A DNA stretch of 64,000 nt, from positions 92,710-156,709 of the forward strand of contig JBFIHA010000007.1 in NCBI GenBank assembly GCA_041602035.1. The letters run 5' to 3'. A model generated the notes under the pieces. The model worked only from the letters and a program-made list of their open reading frames with translations, did not search any database and was not told where the DNA came from. Each line of letters begins with the position of its first letter. Within the stretch, counting starts at the first letter, position 1. This DNA is from JAOTVV01 sp041602035. Lineage in GTDB: Bacteria; Gemmatimonadota; Gemmatimonadetes; Gemmatimonadales; GWC2-71-9. Positions 16,966-25,101 of the stretch are shown here, piece after piece. The position numbers were made by a program, and so were the translations under genes.

Positions 16966-16997
16966 GACAAGGCCGCGCCATCGGCGCGGCCTTTGTC
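16966..16997 (+). terminator. hairpin terminator after tRNA-Trp
   Basis: GACAAGGCCGCGCC (16966-16979) can pair with GGCGCGGCCTTTGTC (16983-16997) around a 3-base loop with one bulge. Its place, five bases after the tRNA, fits a transcription terminator, although no long T run follows. Confidence 0.6.
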
Positions 16998-17006
16998 GTA
17001 CAGACC

Positions 17007-17082
17007 CGCAGACTCGCTCTAACCGTCGGCGCGTCCGCTGCCGCGCACTCGCCGCCGCTTGACGAGTCGGGTCCTTGCCGCG
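17007..17082 (+). repeat. long-distance direct repeat, proximal copy
   Basis: About 65 bases here (starting CGCAGACTCGCTCTA and running through GCGCACTCGCCGCCG to GACGAGTC) recur at 27816-27893 with roughly six substitutions. The proximal copy follows the tRNA-Trp terminator and the distal one leads into a partial tRNA-Trp 3' end. A further stretch, GCTCGCGACGTCGGTT near 17133-17148, recurs near 28754-28769. The rest of 16998-17464 holds no convincing gene. Confidence 0.7.
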
Positions 17083-17464
17083 GCCCTTGTCGTTGCGGCC
17101 CGGCAGTCTCGTTGACCTCGTCGCTCGCTCGTGCTCGCGACGTCGGTTCGAGTCCTCGAAGGACTTCTTTCGCCCAGGCTATGTCCGCGGCTCGTCGCGT
17201 ACAGGCACCGACAGTCTCCGCTCTTACCGGGGCTCCGTCTGCTTTCGCGCACGGTGACACCGGTTCGCGACCTGCATTCGAACTCAATCGTCGGTACCCA
17301 ACGTTTCGTTGCTTGTGCTGCGCCGCTGCGTAACGGCTACATGCAACAGCAGAAGCGCGGTCACGGATTGTCCAGCCACTCCCCGATGCACCCCACGGAC
17401 TCATGTGCCGGGGTGAGGAAGTCGACTCGCAGAAAACGACCGGGCCGCGGCTGACCCCGGGTCC

Positions 17465-18025
17465 CTAACCGGAGGCGGCAGGGGAAATGATGATCCCACG
17501 CAACTCCACGGTAGGATTCGCTGGGTTGCAGACGCTTTGTCCAACTGGGGTCGCTCCGGCTGTGAACTTGATCGTCATCCCATGAAGCTCGCCTGTTCCA
17601 TGTCCGACGCCCCGGCCGAGCCCAGGAACGCCACCGATGACTTCCACTGTTTGCCTGATTTCCCAGGTGCCGTCGACCGCGTCGGGCCTGACAGTGACCG
17701 CAAGGTGAGCGTGCCCGTTTCCAGTTCTGTTGATGTTGACATCCACGACATTTTCCTCGGAACCATCAACAAGCGGGTTGCCGGTGACCCATTCGTTGCG
17801 GTTTCTGGCGCCTTGGACATGCAGTGTACCGCCGGGGGTGATCTTGACGCCATCTGGCGCGAAGCTCTCGCAGAAGTTGATGAAACCCTCGAACTCCGTG
17901 CGCGTGGCGGCCGCGGCCGACAGCAGCGGCGAGACGTCCGTCACAGCCGTCGGGCTTGTTGCCTGGTCCGCGCACGCGCCGAAGGCAGCGAGGAACGTCA
18001 CGGCCGCGAGAATCTGGTAACGCAT
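17465..18025 (-). CDS. small secreted lipoprotein, copy 1 of a tandem pair
   Basis: A 186-residue lipoprotein. The start at 18025 is preceded by CGGAGGT and begins MRYQILAAVTFLAAFGAC, a Sec/lipoprotein signal ending at Cys18. The mature part starts ADQATSPTAV and contains DGVKITPGGTLHVQGARN and GVGHGTGELHGMTIKF, shared with copy 2 directly upstream (18165-18722). The shared region also covers the 5' untranslated DNA (GTCGCATTTCGRAATGGTCC), so the pair arose by tandem duplication of about 700 bp, including the promoter. The two central Cys residues may form a disulfide. I recognise no named family; similar short proteins with an HGTGELHG core appear as hypothetical proteins. Function is unknown. 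Confidence 0.75.
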   Translation of the reverse strand: MRYQILAAVTFLAAFGACADQATSPTAVTDVSPLLSAAAATRTEFEGFINFCESFAPDGVKITPGGTLHVQGARNRNEWVTGNPLVDGSEENVVDVNINRTGNGHAHLAVTVRPDAVDGTWEIRQTVEVIGGVPGLGRGVGHGTGELHGMTIKFTAGATPVGQSVCNPANPTVELRGIIISPAASG

Positions 18026-18164
18026 CTTTACCTCCGTGTTAGGATGTTCAGGTTTGTCACTGCGTGGGGGACCATTTCGAAATGCGACGAGTGGGAGTGC
18101 ATGCAGGCTCTGCTTCCCCGCAACGACGCGCTCGAAACCATCGGGCGGTGGCTGACGCTGAGCC

Positions 18165-18722
18165 CTAGCCGGAGGCGGCAGGAGCAATGATCGTCACATG
18201 CACTCTCGAACTGGGATTGCTTGGGTTGCACACGTTTTGTCCCTGCGTGTGAAAACCTTCTCCCCTGACCTTGATGGTCATGCCGTGAAGCTCGCCTGTT
18301 CCATGTCCGACGCCCCAACCACCCATACCGATTCGCACTTGGTTCCTGATTTCCCAAGTGCCTTCGACTGCGTCGGGCCTGAGGGTGCGTACACCATGAG
18401 CGCGGCCGTCTCCAGTGTTGAGGTTGATGTTGGCGTCCCCGACAATTTCCTCGAAACCGTCCAGCAGCGGGTGGCCGAAAACCCACTGGTTCCAGTTTCC
18501 GGCTCCTCTGATGTGTAGCGTTCCACCGGGGGTGATTTTGATGCCGTCTGGCGGCGTGCTCCCGCAAGCGTGCACTAAACCATCGACCTCCGTGCGTTGG
18601 GCGGCCTCTACCGATAACAGCGGCATTATCTCCGTCACAGCTGTCGGGCTTGTCGACTGGTCCGTGCACGCCCCGACGGCACCCAGGAACGCCACGGCCG
18701 GGATGAGAATCTGGTAACGCAT
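18165..18722 (-). CDS. small secreted lipoprotein, copy 2 of a tandem pair
   Basis: A 185-residue paralogue of the gene just downstream. Start at 18722 with GGAGGT upstream; signal MRYQILIPAVAFLGAVGAC, then TDQSTSPTAV. Conserved blocks with copy 1 are PDGIKITPGGTLHI, RPDAVEGTWEIR and GVGHGTGELHGMTIK. Divergence between the copies is greatest in the middle, where this one has NINLNTGDGRAHGV in place of NINRTGNGHAHLAV. It lies first in the minus-strand pair and is divergent from the BTAD fusion gene, with 242 bp between the two starts. It is part of the cargo of the first module behind tRNA-Trp. Function is unknown. Confidence 0.75.
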   Translation of the reverse strand: MRYQILIPAVAFLGAVGACTDQSTSPTAVTEIMPLLSVEAAQRTEVDGLVHACGSTPPDGIKITPGGTLHIRGAGNWNQWVFGHPLLDGFEEIVGDANINLNTGDGRAHGVRTLRPDAVEGTWEIRNQVRIGMGGWGVGHGTGELHGMTIKVRGEGFHTQGQNVCNPSNPSSRVHVTIIAPAASG

Positions 18723-18964
18723 TTTGACCTCCGTGTCAGGGATGTTCAGGTTGGTCGCTGGTAGGGACCATTCCGAAATGCGACGCGCGCGGGTCACCGG
18801 CTAACCACTCCGACATCGGAAGTAGCACACGATCCTCCGAATGGCTGCGCTACAACTAGCCGGCCGGCTGCGGTGGTTCATTGACGCGGAGTGGTGCCGG
18901 GATATTCTTGCGTGGGGCGATCAATTCGTCGTTCTGCGCAGTCAGCCGAGAGTCAACTCCGCCG

Positions 18965-21826
18965 ATGTACCATCTCCGCACGTTGGGAACCGCGCGCTTG
19001 GAAGGGCCTAGTGGCCCGTTGGGAGGCAGGGTCGCGCGGCGCCACCAGCTCGCGCTGCTCGCCCAGCTCGCCGTGGCCCGGGGCCACACCCTCACCCGCG
19101 ACAAACTCCTCGCCTACCTCTGGCCGGAAGCGAACAACAACCGGGCGCGCCATCGGCTGAACGTGGCGGTGCATGAGGTTCGCCGGGCGTTGGGCGCGGA
19201 CGCGATCGTTTCCCTGGTCGACGATCTACGTTTGAACACGGATGTCGTAACGAGCGATGTTGCCGAGTTCGAGGCCGCGGTGAGGACCGGCGAGTTGGAG
19301 CGCGCGGTGGGACTGTATGGCGGGCCGTTCTTGGATGGGTTTCATCTCAGGGGGGCGCGGGAGTTCGACGCCTGGGCGAGCGAGGTGCGGGAGCGGCTGT
19401 CGGGTCGCTACGCCAATGCACTGGGGCAGCTGGCTAGCGAAGCGCGGGAGCTGGGCAACGGAGGGAGCGCGGTCCGTTGGTGGCAGGCGCTGGTGGCCCA
19501 CGAGCCGTATCAGGCCGACGCCGTGAATGGGTTGATAGAGGCGCTGGTGGCTGTGGGTGATCGGGCGGGGGCGCTGGAGGCGGGTAGCGCCTACGCCCGA
19601 CGAGTGACGCGCGATCTAGCGATGGAGCCAGACGTCAAGGTGGTGGCTCTGTTAGAACGGGTGCGCTCAGAGAATCCGGAACCGGTTGCAGGCGGCACCG
19701 CCGTCGTGAGCGGGCCGACGGGGTCGGCGATATCACCCGAGCTCACCGCTTCACGCGTGCAGGGGCGCGACCAGGCCACGGCTCCGCGGCCCGTTACGCG
19801 TGGCCGGCAGCTCTGGTCGACGGCTCTGCACAGCCGGTGGATCCGTACGGCGGGTGTGGCGGGAGCGATCGCCATGGTTGCTGTTGGCGCTCGCATGTGG
19901 GTACACCAGTCGCAAGTCCGCTGGGCGCGAGACGTGGCGCTCCCCGCCGCGGCCCGACTCGTGGACGAGGGGCGGACGTATGCGGCGTACCGGTTGTTGC
20001 GGGAAGCTGAGGCGTACGTGCCGGATGATCCGATCCTCGAGGAGCTGCTGCTCGAATCCGCCACGCGCGTTAGCATTCGCTCCACGCCACCGGGCGCCCA
20101 GGTGTATGCCCGCGATTTCCTCGATGAACCGCACGCCTGGGAGCTCCTGGGCTCCACACCCCTGGACGCGGTACGCCTCCCGTGGGGCCACCTGGTGTAC
20201 AGGATCTCGCTTGAAGGCTTTCAGCCCAGGGAGGGGCTGGTGTTCACGCAGGCTCGGGCGCTGGACTTCTCCCTGCAGCCGGCCAACGAGGCTCCTGCGA
20301 ACATGGTGCATGTGCCCGGCGGGAACTACGAGTTCTTCAAGCAGCAAGCCGACCTCGACGACTTCTGGATCGACCAGTACGAGGTGACCAACCGGCAGTT
20401 CAAGGTGTTCGTCGATCAAGGCGGATACGACAGACGTGAGTTCTGGCCTGAGCCAGTCGTCAACGACGGCACCGACTTTGGTTGGGACGAAACGCGGGCG
20501 TTGTTCCTTGACCGGACGGGCCGGCCAGGGCCCGCCACGTGGGAGGTGGGTGCCTACCCTGACGGGCGGGACGAGTATCCGGTCAGCGGAGTGAGCTGGT
20601 ACGAAGCGGCGGCCTATTGCGCTTCGGTCGGCAAGCAGCTTCCGACCGCCTTCCACTGGTACCACGCAGCCGCTCTGGGTGGGGTAACGGAGTTCGTGCA
20701 GTTCAGCAATTTCGATGCGACCGGCCCCACGACGGTGGGCCATCCCCTTCGGCTCGGATTCCATGGCACGTACGACATGGCCGGCAACGTCAAGGAATGG
20801 GTCTGGAACGAAGCGGACGACGCCAGGCGGTACGTCCTGGGTGGTGGCTGGCATGAACCCAGCTACCAGTTCAACACTCCCGATGCGCAGCCCCCCACGC
20901 GCCGGGAGCCCAGCTACGGCATTCGCTGCGCCAAGTATCGAGCGCCCCTGACTGTGGCACAGACTGCCCCCATCGCGACGCCGTTCCGCGACTACCGACA
21001 CGAGACCCCTGTGAGTGACGAGGTGTTCGCAGTGTACAAGAGGTTGTACGAGTACGACCGGACACCTCTAGACCCCCAGGTAGACCCTGTGCGCGAGGAG
21101 TTCGAGCACTGGTCAGTGGAGCACGTGAGCTTCGCAGCAGCGTACAGCAACGAGCGGGTGCCGGCGCAGCTCTTTCTTCCGAAGAACGCGCGTCCGCCGT
21201 TTCAGGCGGTTGTGTGGTTCCCAGGTGGCGCGCCATTTGTCCAGCGGTCTTCGCCTGAGGGATCCTTCGGCGATGCATCCAGGTTCCTGTTCCTGGTCCG
21301 GAGCGGCCGGGCAGTGGTGCTCCCGGTTTACAGGGGCATGTACGAACGCCACATCGGGCCCATCTTCTTGCCGAACATTTGGCGCGATCTGATGATTCAT
21401 GCGGCAAAAGATCTCCGCCGCACCGTTGACTACCTCGAGACGCGGCAGGATATCGACGCACAGAAGCTTGCGTACTCCGGGATCAGCATGGGCGCGGCGG
21501 TCGGTCCGATCATGACCGCCGTCGAGCAGCGCTTCCGAGCGAGCATCCTGTTCGGTGGTGGGTTGTACTCCCTTCAGCAACCGCCGGAGGCAGAGGCATT
21601 CCATTTCGTTCCCCGGGTCAAAGTGCCGACCCTCATGATCAACGGCCGGCACGACTTCTTCTTTCAGTATGAGACATCCCAGGTCCCGATGCTTGAGTGG
21701 TTGGGCACGCCCGACAAGCACCATGCGGTTTTCGAGTCAGGGCACGTGCCGACAGAGCGGCAAGAGGTCATGAAGGAAGCACTGGACTGGCTCGACCGGT
21801 TTCTCGGGCCGGTGGCCAGACGCTGA
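18965..21826 (+). CDS. BTAD-type regulator / PEGA / formylglycine-generating-like / alpha-beta hydrolase fusion
   Basis: A 953-residue chimera (start chosen at MYHLRTLGTARLEG, where the regulator fold begins). Residues 1-95 form an OmpR-like winged helix and about 100-235 a bacterial transcriptional activation domain (BTAD), as in SARP regulators. One membrane helix lies near 295-315. A PEGA-like domain follows (VSIRSTPPGAQVYARD). Residues about 445-680 match the sulfatase-modifying FGE family (MVHVPGGNYEF, YEVTNRQFKVFVD, PVSGVSWYEAAAYC, FHGTYDMAGNVKEWVWNE). The rest is an alpha/beta hydrolase with nucleophile Ser841 in YSGISMGAA, an Asp in NGRHDFFF and a His in ESGHVPTE. In related proteins a Ser/Thr kinase occupies the N-terminus; here a DNA-binding module replaces it. 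The substrate is unknown. It is the largest cargo gene of the tRNA-Trp region. Confidence 0.85.
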   Translation: MYHLRTLGTARLEGPSGPLGGRVARRHQLALLAQLAVARGHTLTRDKLLAYLWPEANNNRARHRLNVAVHEVRRALGADAIVSLVDDLRLNTDVVTSDVAEFEAAVRTGELERAVGLYGGPFLDGFHLRGAREFDAWASEVRERLSGRYANALGQLASEARELGNGGSAVRWWQALVAHEPYQADAVNGLIEALVAVGDRAGALEAGSAYARRVTRDLAMEPDVKVVALLERVRSENPEPVAGGTAVVSGPTGSAISPELTASRVQGRDQATAPRPVTRGRQLWSTALHSRWIRTAGVAGAIAMVAVGARMWVHQSQVRWARDVALPAAARLVDEGRTYAAYRLLREAEAYVPDDPILEELLLESATRVSIRSTPPGAQVYARDFLDEPHAWELLGSTPLDAVRLPWGHLVYRISLEGFQPREGLVFTQARALDFSLQPANEAPANMVHVPGGNYEFFKQQADLDDFWIDQYEVTNRQFKVFVDQGGYDRREFWPEPVVNDGTDFGWDETRALFLDRTGRPGPATWEVGAYPDGRDEYPVSGVSWYEAAAYCASVGKQLPTAFHWYHAAALGGVTEFVQFSNFDATGPTTVGHPLRLGFHGTYDMAGNVKEWVWNEADDARRYVLGGGWHEPSYQFNTPDAQPPTRREPSYGIRCAKYRAPLTVAQTAPIATPFRDYRHETPVSDEVFAVYKRLYEYDRTPLDPQVDPVREEFEHWSVEHVSFAAAYSNERVPAQLFLPKNARPPFQAVVWFPGGAPFVQRSSPEGSFGDASRFLFLVRSGRAVVLPVYRGMYERHIGPIFLPNIWRDLMIHAAKDLRRTVDYLETRQDIDAQKLAYSGISMGAAVGPIMTAVEQRFRASILFGGGLYSLQQPPEAEAFHFVPRVKVPTLMINGRHDFFFQYETSQVPMLEWLGTPDKHHAVFESGHVPTERQEVMKEALDWLDRFLGPVARR

Positions 21827-22365
21827 ACCATTCTCTGAACAATGGGGAGCATCCGGCCCTTCCACGAGCAAACGCGCATCGCGCCGGAGCGAGGACCTGT
21901 GCATGCCAGTTAACAGGCGCAATGCTTCGCGTGGCTTGTGACCGTTCGCTAGAGGATCTTCGTTCGCTGCGTATGGCCTCAGTAGGGACCACTCTTTGCC
22001 CGTCCCCCCGGCAGGGCCAGTGCATCGGGCTGCCGGGATCGAGCGTGGATCACTTTCTAAGTTGGGCACATCCTGGGCACATCCACCCGCAGACAGACGC
22101 AACCAGACGCCAGTCAGGCGCAAAAGGCGCCCTCATCGCCTCGGCCATGCGCCCTCCCGTCCGCGGGTAGGGTCGAGGTCGCCTACTCGGCGGCGTCGAT
22201 CCGGTGAACCACCGTACCGGTCAGATCCGCAAACCATTTGCAAACCAACAGGAAGGGACAGGACAGTACGAGAGGGGACAGAACGGGACGAAAGGACCTG
22301 CCAAGTCAGTACAGGGAGGGACTAAACGGGACCAGAAGGGACCAGACGGGATGAAGACCACCGAA
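21827..22365. other. gene-free segment ending in phased repeats
   Basis: I see no supportable gene between the BTAD fusion and the first tRNA-Trp 3' copy. Short repeats accumulate toward the right end: CAGACGC twice near 22093-22112, GCAAACCA twice at 22229-22247, then the GGGAC series. This composition fits the attachment-site arm of an integrated element. Confidence 0.5.
22255..22352 (+). repeat. GGGAC direct repeats, about 10-bp phased
   Basis: GGGAC occurs at 22255, 22275, 22285, 22318, 22328 and 22338, with GGGAT at 22348. Most intervals are 10 or 20 bases, one helical turn or two. The last copies lie 13-23 bases before the 43-base tRNA-Trp copy at 22366. Phased direct repeats beside a tRNA-derived core are what arm-type sites of a tyrosine recombinase look like. 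Confidence 0.65.
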
Positions 22366-22532
22366 CTCCAAAACCGGGGGTTGCAGGTTCGAGTCCTGCC
22401 GGGCCTGTGAAGACAGACGGTAAGACGGTAGGTTGGTAGGACGGTAGGTGCGTCCGGGCTTCCTACTGTCTTTGTCGTTTACCGTCCTACCGTCGTACCG
22501 TCCTACCGTCCGTTGCGAGTCCTGCCGGGCCT
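22366..22532 (+). repeat. tRNA-Trp 3'-half / palindrome / tRNA 3'-end unit, copy A
   Basis: Bases 22366-22408 are identical to 16920-16962, from the anticodon loop to one base past the tRNA-Trp 3' end (43 of 43). A large imperfect palindrome built of ACGGTAGG-like words follows (about 22418-22512), and the unit closes with a second, shorter tRNA 3' end (GAGTCCTGCCGGGCCT at 22517-22532). The 5' half of the tRNA is absent, so this is not a tRNA gene. Copy B at 24901 has the same length (167 bp) and differs at about four positions. Confidence 0.85.
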
Positions 22533-22536
22533 GTGA

Positions 22537-22561
22537 GCGCAAGTGCTCATGGTGCTTGCGC
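22537..22561 (+). terminator. hairpin after repeat copy A
   Basis: GCGCAAG (22537-22543) pairs with CTTGCGC (22555-22561), right after the second tRNA 3' end of copy A, in the place the true tRNA-Trp has its terminator. A short pyrimidine tract follows. The remaining DNA to 22953 shows no gene, only a short stopped frame ending VAQSGPA near 22919 that may be a remnant. Confidence 0.4.
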
Positions 22562-22953
22562 TTCTGTTATGGCCCTTTGTTACCCTGGGTGGGCGTCACA
22601 GTGGCCTGTGACCGATTGCGTGACGCTCCCAGCATAGAATCCGGCCGAGCCACGCAACTCTCTCTCAGCAGTCCCACTCAGTGCTTGCGCCTCAATCGGT
22701 TACTGAATCGGCGTCGATGTGCTCGACACCCCGAACCGGGCACCCGGTTCCGCTGTCGTACGGCTCGCCTCGAATGGAAGGCGTGTTTTGACCTTGCAGC
22801 GTGCCCGACGTTGCCGTCGGCTGCAGAGCAGAAGAGCGTAGGGCGCTGCGCCTCCATCTGGGAGAGGCGACCGTCTACGCATTTGAGTTCCGTCCGGTGG
22901 CGCAGAGCGGCCCGGCCTAATTCGTCACTTCGGTCCGGCGCTTCGACTACCGG

Positions 22954-24285
22954 CTATCGCATGGGCGACGCCGTCGGTAGCGGATTCACCACGTCGAGGT
23001 GACTCAGAAGCACGAGCTCCCCAGTCGTCGCGACGTTGGTGTAGTCGTACTGGTCGAGGCCGTCGGGACCGACCACGATCGCCAACGGCGGAATGAGGAT
23101 GACATCGTACGTCTCGTGGGCCGTTTCGAATGCGAGCAGGTCGATGTTCATGGGGTCGGTCACGTCGTAGACCTTGAGCCCGGCCCGGCCGTCGCACACG
23201 AACAGCGTGGCGCCGTCAATCCCCAGACCGAAGGGTCCCTGCATCCCGTAGCTTTTGACCAGCAGCGGATTCGCGAGGTCGGTGATGTCCAGGATGTCGA
23301 GCTGATTCGCGCCTCCCCCGCACAAGCTTCCCGCCCGCAGTGTCACGTAGGCATAGTCGCCGTGGGCCACCACGGGATCGCAGGCGGTGACGTGTGCAAA
23401 CGCGGAGAGCTTCGTCGGGTTCTCCGGGTTGGTGTTGTCGTATATGAACATCCCCGTGGTGGATCCAATGAACAGGTAATCCCCGTACGGAAAGATCGTT
23501 TCGATACCCCAGCCGACGTCGACCGTGCTCCAGAGACTGGGATTGCTGGGATCGTCAATCCGCACGAGCTGGATGTACGAATCGTGAAGGGCGTACAAGA
23601 AGGGTTCGACAATGGTGAACCGGGCCATCGATCCGCCTGTGCCGGTCGCGCCTGAGCGGTTCCCGCCTGTGGGGGCCGCGATATCCCCCCCGCTCTCGAG
23701 CCCTACACCAAAGAAGTGGTCCGCGCGCACGCGCTCGATTCCCGTCTGCTCCCATCCCACGACGACGCCGATGCGCTCATCGGGAGTCTCGACTCGGCTG
23801 TTGGCGACGAAATTGTCCGCCATCCAGGGTGATGGGGTCTGATACGGAAAAGCGTCTTCTATCCGTGCGACCTCGACGGCATTCAGCGGGTCGGCGATGT
23901 CGACCGCGACGAGGTCCACATAGCTGTCGGCGTACAGGGTGGTGCCCTGTATTGCCATGTCGACGTTCCCGGGGATCGGGATGAAGGCAATCTTCTGCGG
24001 CGAGGATGGGTTGGTGTTGTCGATGACGTGGATGCCCTTGTAGAGCTCGTTGATGTAGATGTAGCTGTCTTTGACGTAGATCTTGCCGGTGGTGTCGATA
24101 GCGACGGGGTCCACCGCCACGACCGGCGTTCGGAGCTCCGCATAACTGAGGTAGACCGGCGAGAACACCGGTACCTCCTGGTACTCTGTGCAACCGGTAA
24201 CAACGAATCCTGTTGCCGCAACGCAACCAACCGCGGCGAAGACGGCCGACGCCATAAGGGATTTTCGCATTTTCGCATGCTCCAT
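22954..24285 (-). CDS. LVIVD-repeat beta-propeller lipoprotein
   Basis: A 443-residue secreted lipoprotein. The ATG at 24285 is preceded at 7 bases by AGGAGG; an in-frame GTG at 24291 is too close to it. The signal has a basic start (MRKSLMAS), a hydrophobic stretch and the lipobox VVTGC. The mature protein is a chain of LVIVD-type propeller blades with repeated pattern V-x-x-x-Y-x-Y-I/V ... D-I-T-D-P-x-N-P: VDIADPLNAVEV, RIDDPSNPSLW, YDNTNPENPTKL, LDITDLANPLLV, YDVTDPMNIDLL. Such proteins are surface or periplasmic and usually of unknown ligand. It is the only gene between repeat copies A and B, so it forms a complete module by itself. A strong ribosome-binding site suggests good expression. 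Confidence 0.85.
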   Translation of the reverse strand: MEHAKMRKSLMASAVFAAVGCVAATGFVVTGCTEYQEVPVFSPVYLSYAELRTPVVAVDPVAIDTTGKIYVKDSYIYINELYKGIHVIDNTNPSSPQKIAFIPIPGNVDMAIQGTTLYADSYVDLVAVDIADPLNAVEVARIEDAFPYQTPSPWMADNFVANSRVETPDERIGVVVGWEQTGIERVRADHFFGVGLESGGDIAAPTGGNRSGATGTGGSMARFTIVEPFLYALHDSYIQLVRIDDPSNPSLWSTVDVGWGIETIFPYGDYLFIGSTTGMFIYDNTNPENPTKLSAFAHVTACDPVVAHGDYAYVTLRAGSLCGGGANQLDILDITDLANPLLVKSYGMQGPFGLGIDGATLFVCDGRAGLKVYDVTDPMNIDLLAFETAHETYDVILIPPLAIVVGPDGLDQYDYTNVATTGELVLLSHLDVVNPLPTASPMR

Positions 24286-24790
24286 GGTCACGCCTCCTGG
24301 CTTTCCGGAGTGACCTGAAGCCTGCTAGTCGGCTCCCGGAGGAGCCTCTCGCAGCCCGTATCACGCCTCATGCAGCAAGCTAGCAAGCTTCGGGTCACTA
24401 TGGTTCGATTTGAGATTCGCGGTGAGGATTCCGCCAAAGCGCCACCCCTGTTCTCCCAAGGGTCGCTGGTAGCCTGCGTGAAGTCCCCACGTCCGGGTAC
24501 GAGAGCAAACGGAAGAGAGCGCATGGCGCCTCCCTGCCCGGTGGGCAGCTCCGGCCCCCAACACGCACTCCCCGGGGACACGTGGCCCGCCGCATCACCT
24601 TGTATGACCCGCCGCGGCCCCGAAGGGTCACATCACGGCGGGTGATTCATGGGATTCCCCGGGGCTGACCGCCCCGGGTTCAGGTGTGCTTCCCTTGAGC
24701 AGCCGGACGCGGGCATTGCTCGGACGCGTACCATAGCCAAGCTCGGTGACCGGTGTCGCAGACTGATCAAGCCCTATGTTGAATGGAGAC
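24286..24790. other. gene-free segment with GC-rich hairpins
   Basis: No supportable gene. A hairpin CCCGGGGC-TGACC-GCCCCGGG lies at about 24656-24676, and a weaker one around CCCGCCG/CGGCGGG at about 24608-24641. Both lie upstream of the minus-strand LVIVD gene, so they are not obviously its terminators. Confidence 0.4.
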
Positions 24791-24889
24791 CGTCACAACT
24801 GACGTTTCCTCTGACGTTAGCCCATGCCGTACCCTTCGTTCTGGTGGGTATTGCGTCAGTGAATGACGCCTCTTGACGCCGTTTTGACG
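24791..24889 (+). repeat. TGACG direct repeats, about 10-bp phased
   Basis: TGACG appears at 24800, 24812, 24864, 24874 and 24885, and its complement CGTCA at 24791 and 24854. Intervals of 9-12 bases recur. The last copy ends 11 bases before the tRNA-Trp-like core of copy B. The layout matches the GGGAC series before copy A, but the repeat word differs. Confidence 0.65.
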
Positions 24890-24900
24890 TAAGGGTACAT

Positions 24901-25067
24901 CTCCAAAACCGGGGGTCGCAGGTTCGAGTCCTGCCGGGTCTGTGAAGAAAGACGGTAAGACGGTAGGTGGGTAGGACGGTAGGTGCGTCCGGGCTTCCTA
25001 CTGTCTTTGTCGTTTACCGTCCTACCGTCGTACCGTCCTACCGTCCGTTGCGAGTCCTGCCGGGCCT
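24901..25067 (+). repeat. tRNA-Trp 3'-half / palindrome / tRNA 3'-end unit, copy B
   Basis: The first 43 bases match the tRNA-Trp 3' half at 41 positions. The palindrome and the closing GAGTCCTGCCGGGCCT (25052-25067) are as in copy A, with about four differences in 167 bp overall. It separates the LVIVD module from the beta-lactamase-fold module. Confidence 0.85.
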
Positions 25068-25101
25068 TTCAGAGCCGGGGACCCATCTCGATCATGGGCA
25101 C

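Noticed and set aside
19751..21001. 416-residue minus-strand open frame
   Set aside because: Lies wholly antisense to the BTAD fusion, whose domains are unambiguous. No motif in the shadow.
22448..23002. 184-residue plus-strand open frame after repeat A
   Set aside because: It begins inside the palindrome, is Arg/Ser-rich without motifs, and its end overlaps the LVIVD gene antisense.
22366..24943. Two further tRNA-Trp genes
   Set aside because: Only the part from the anticodon loop to the 3' end is present; the acceptor 5' strand and D arm are missing, so no cloverleaf can form.
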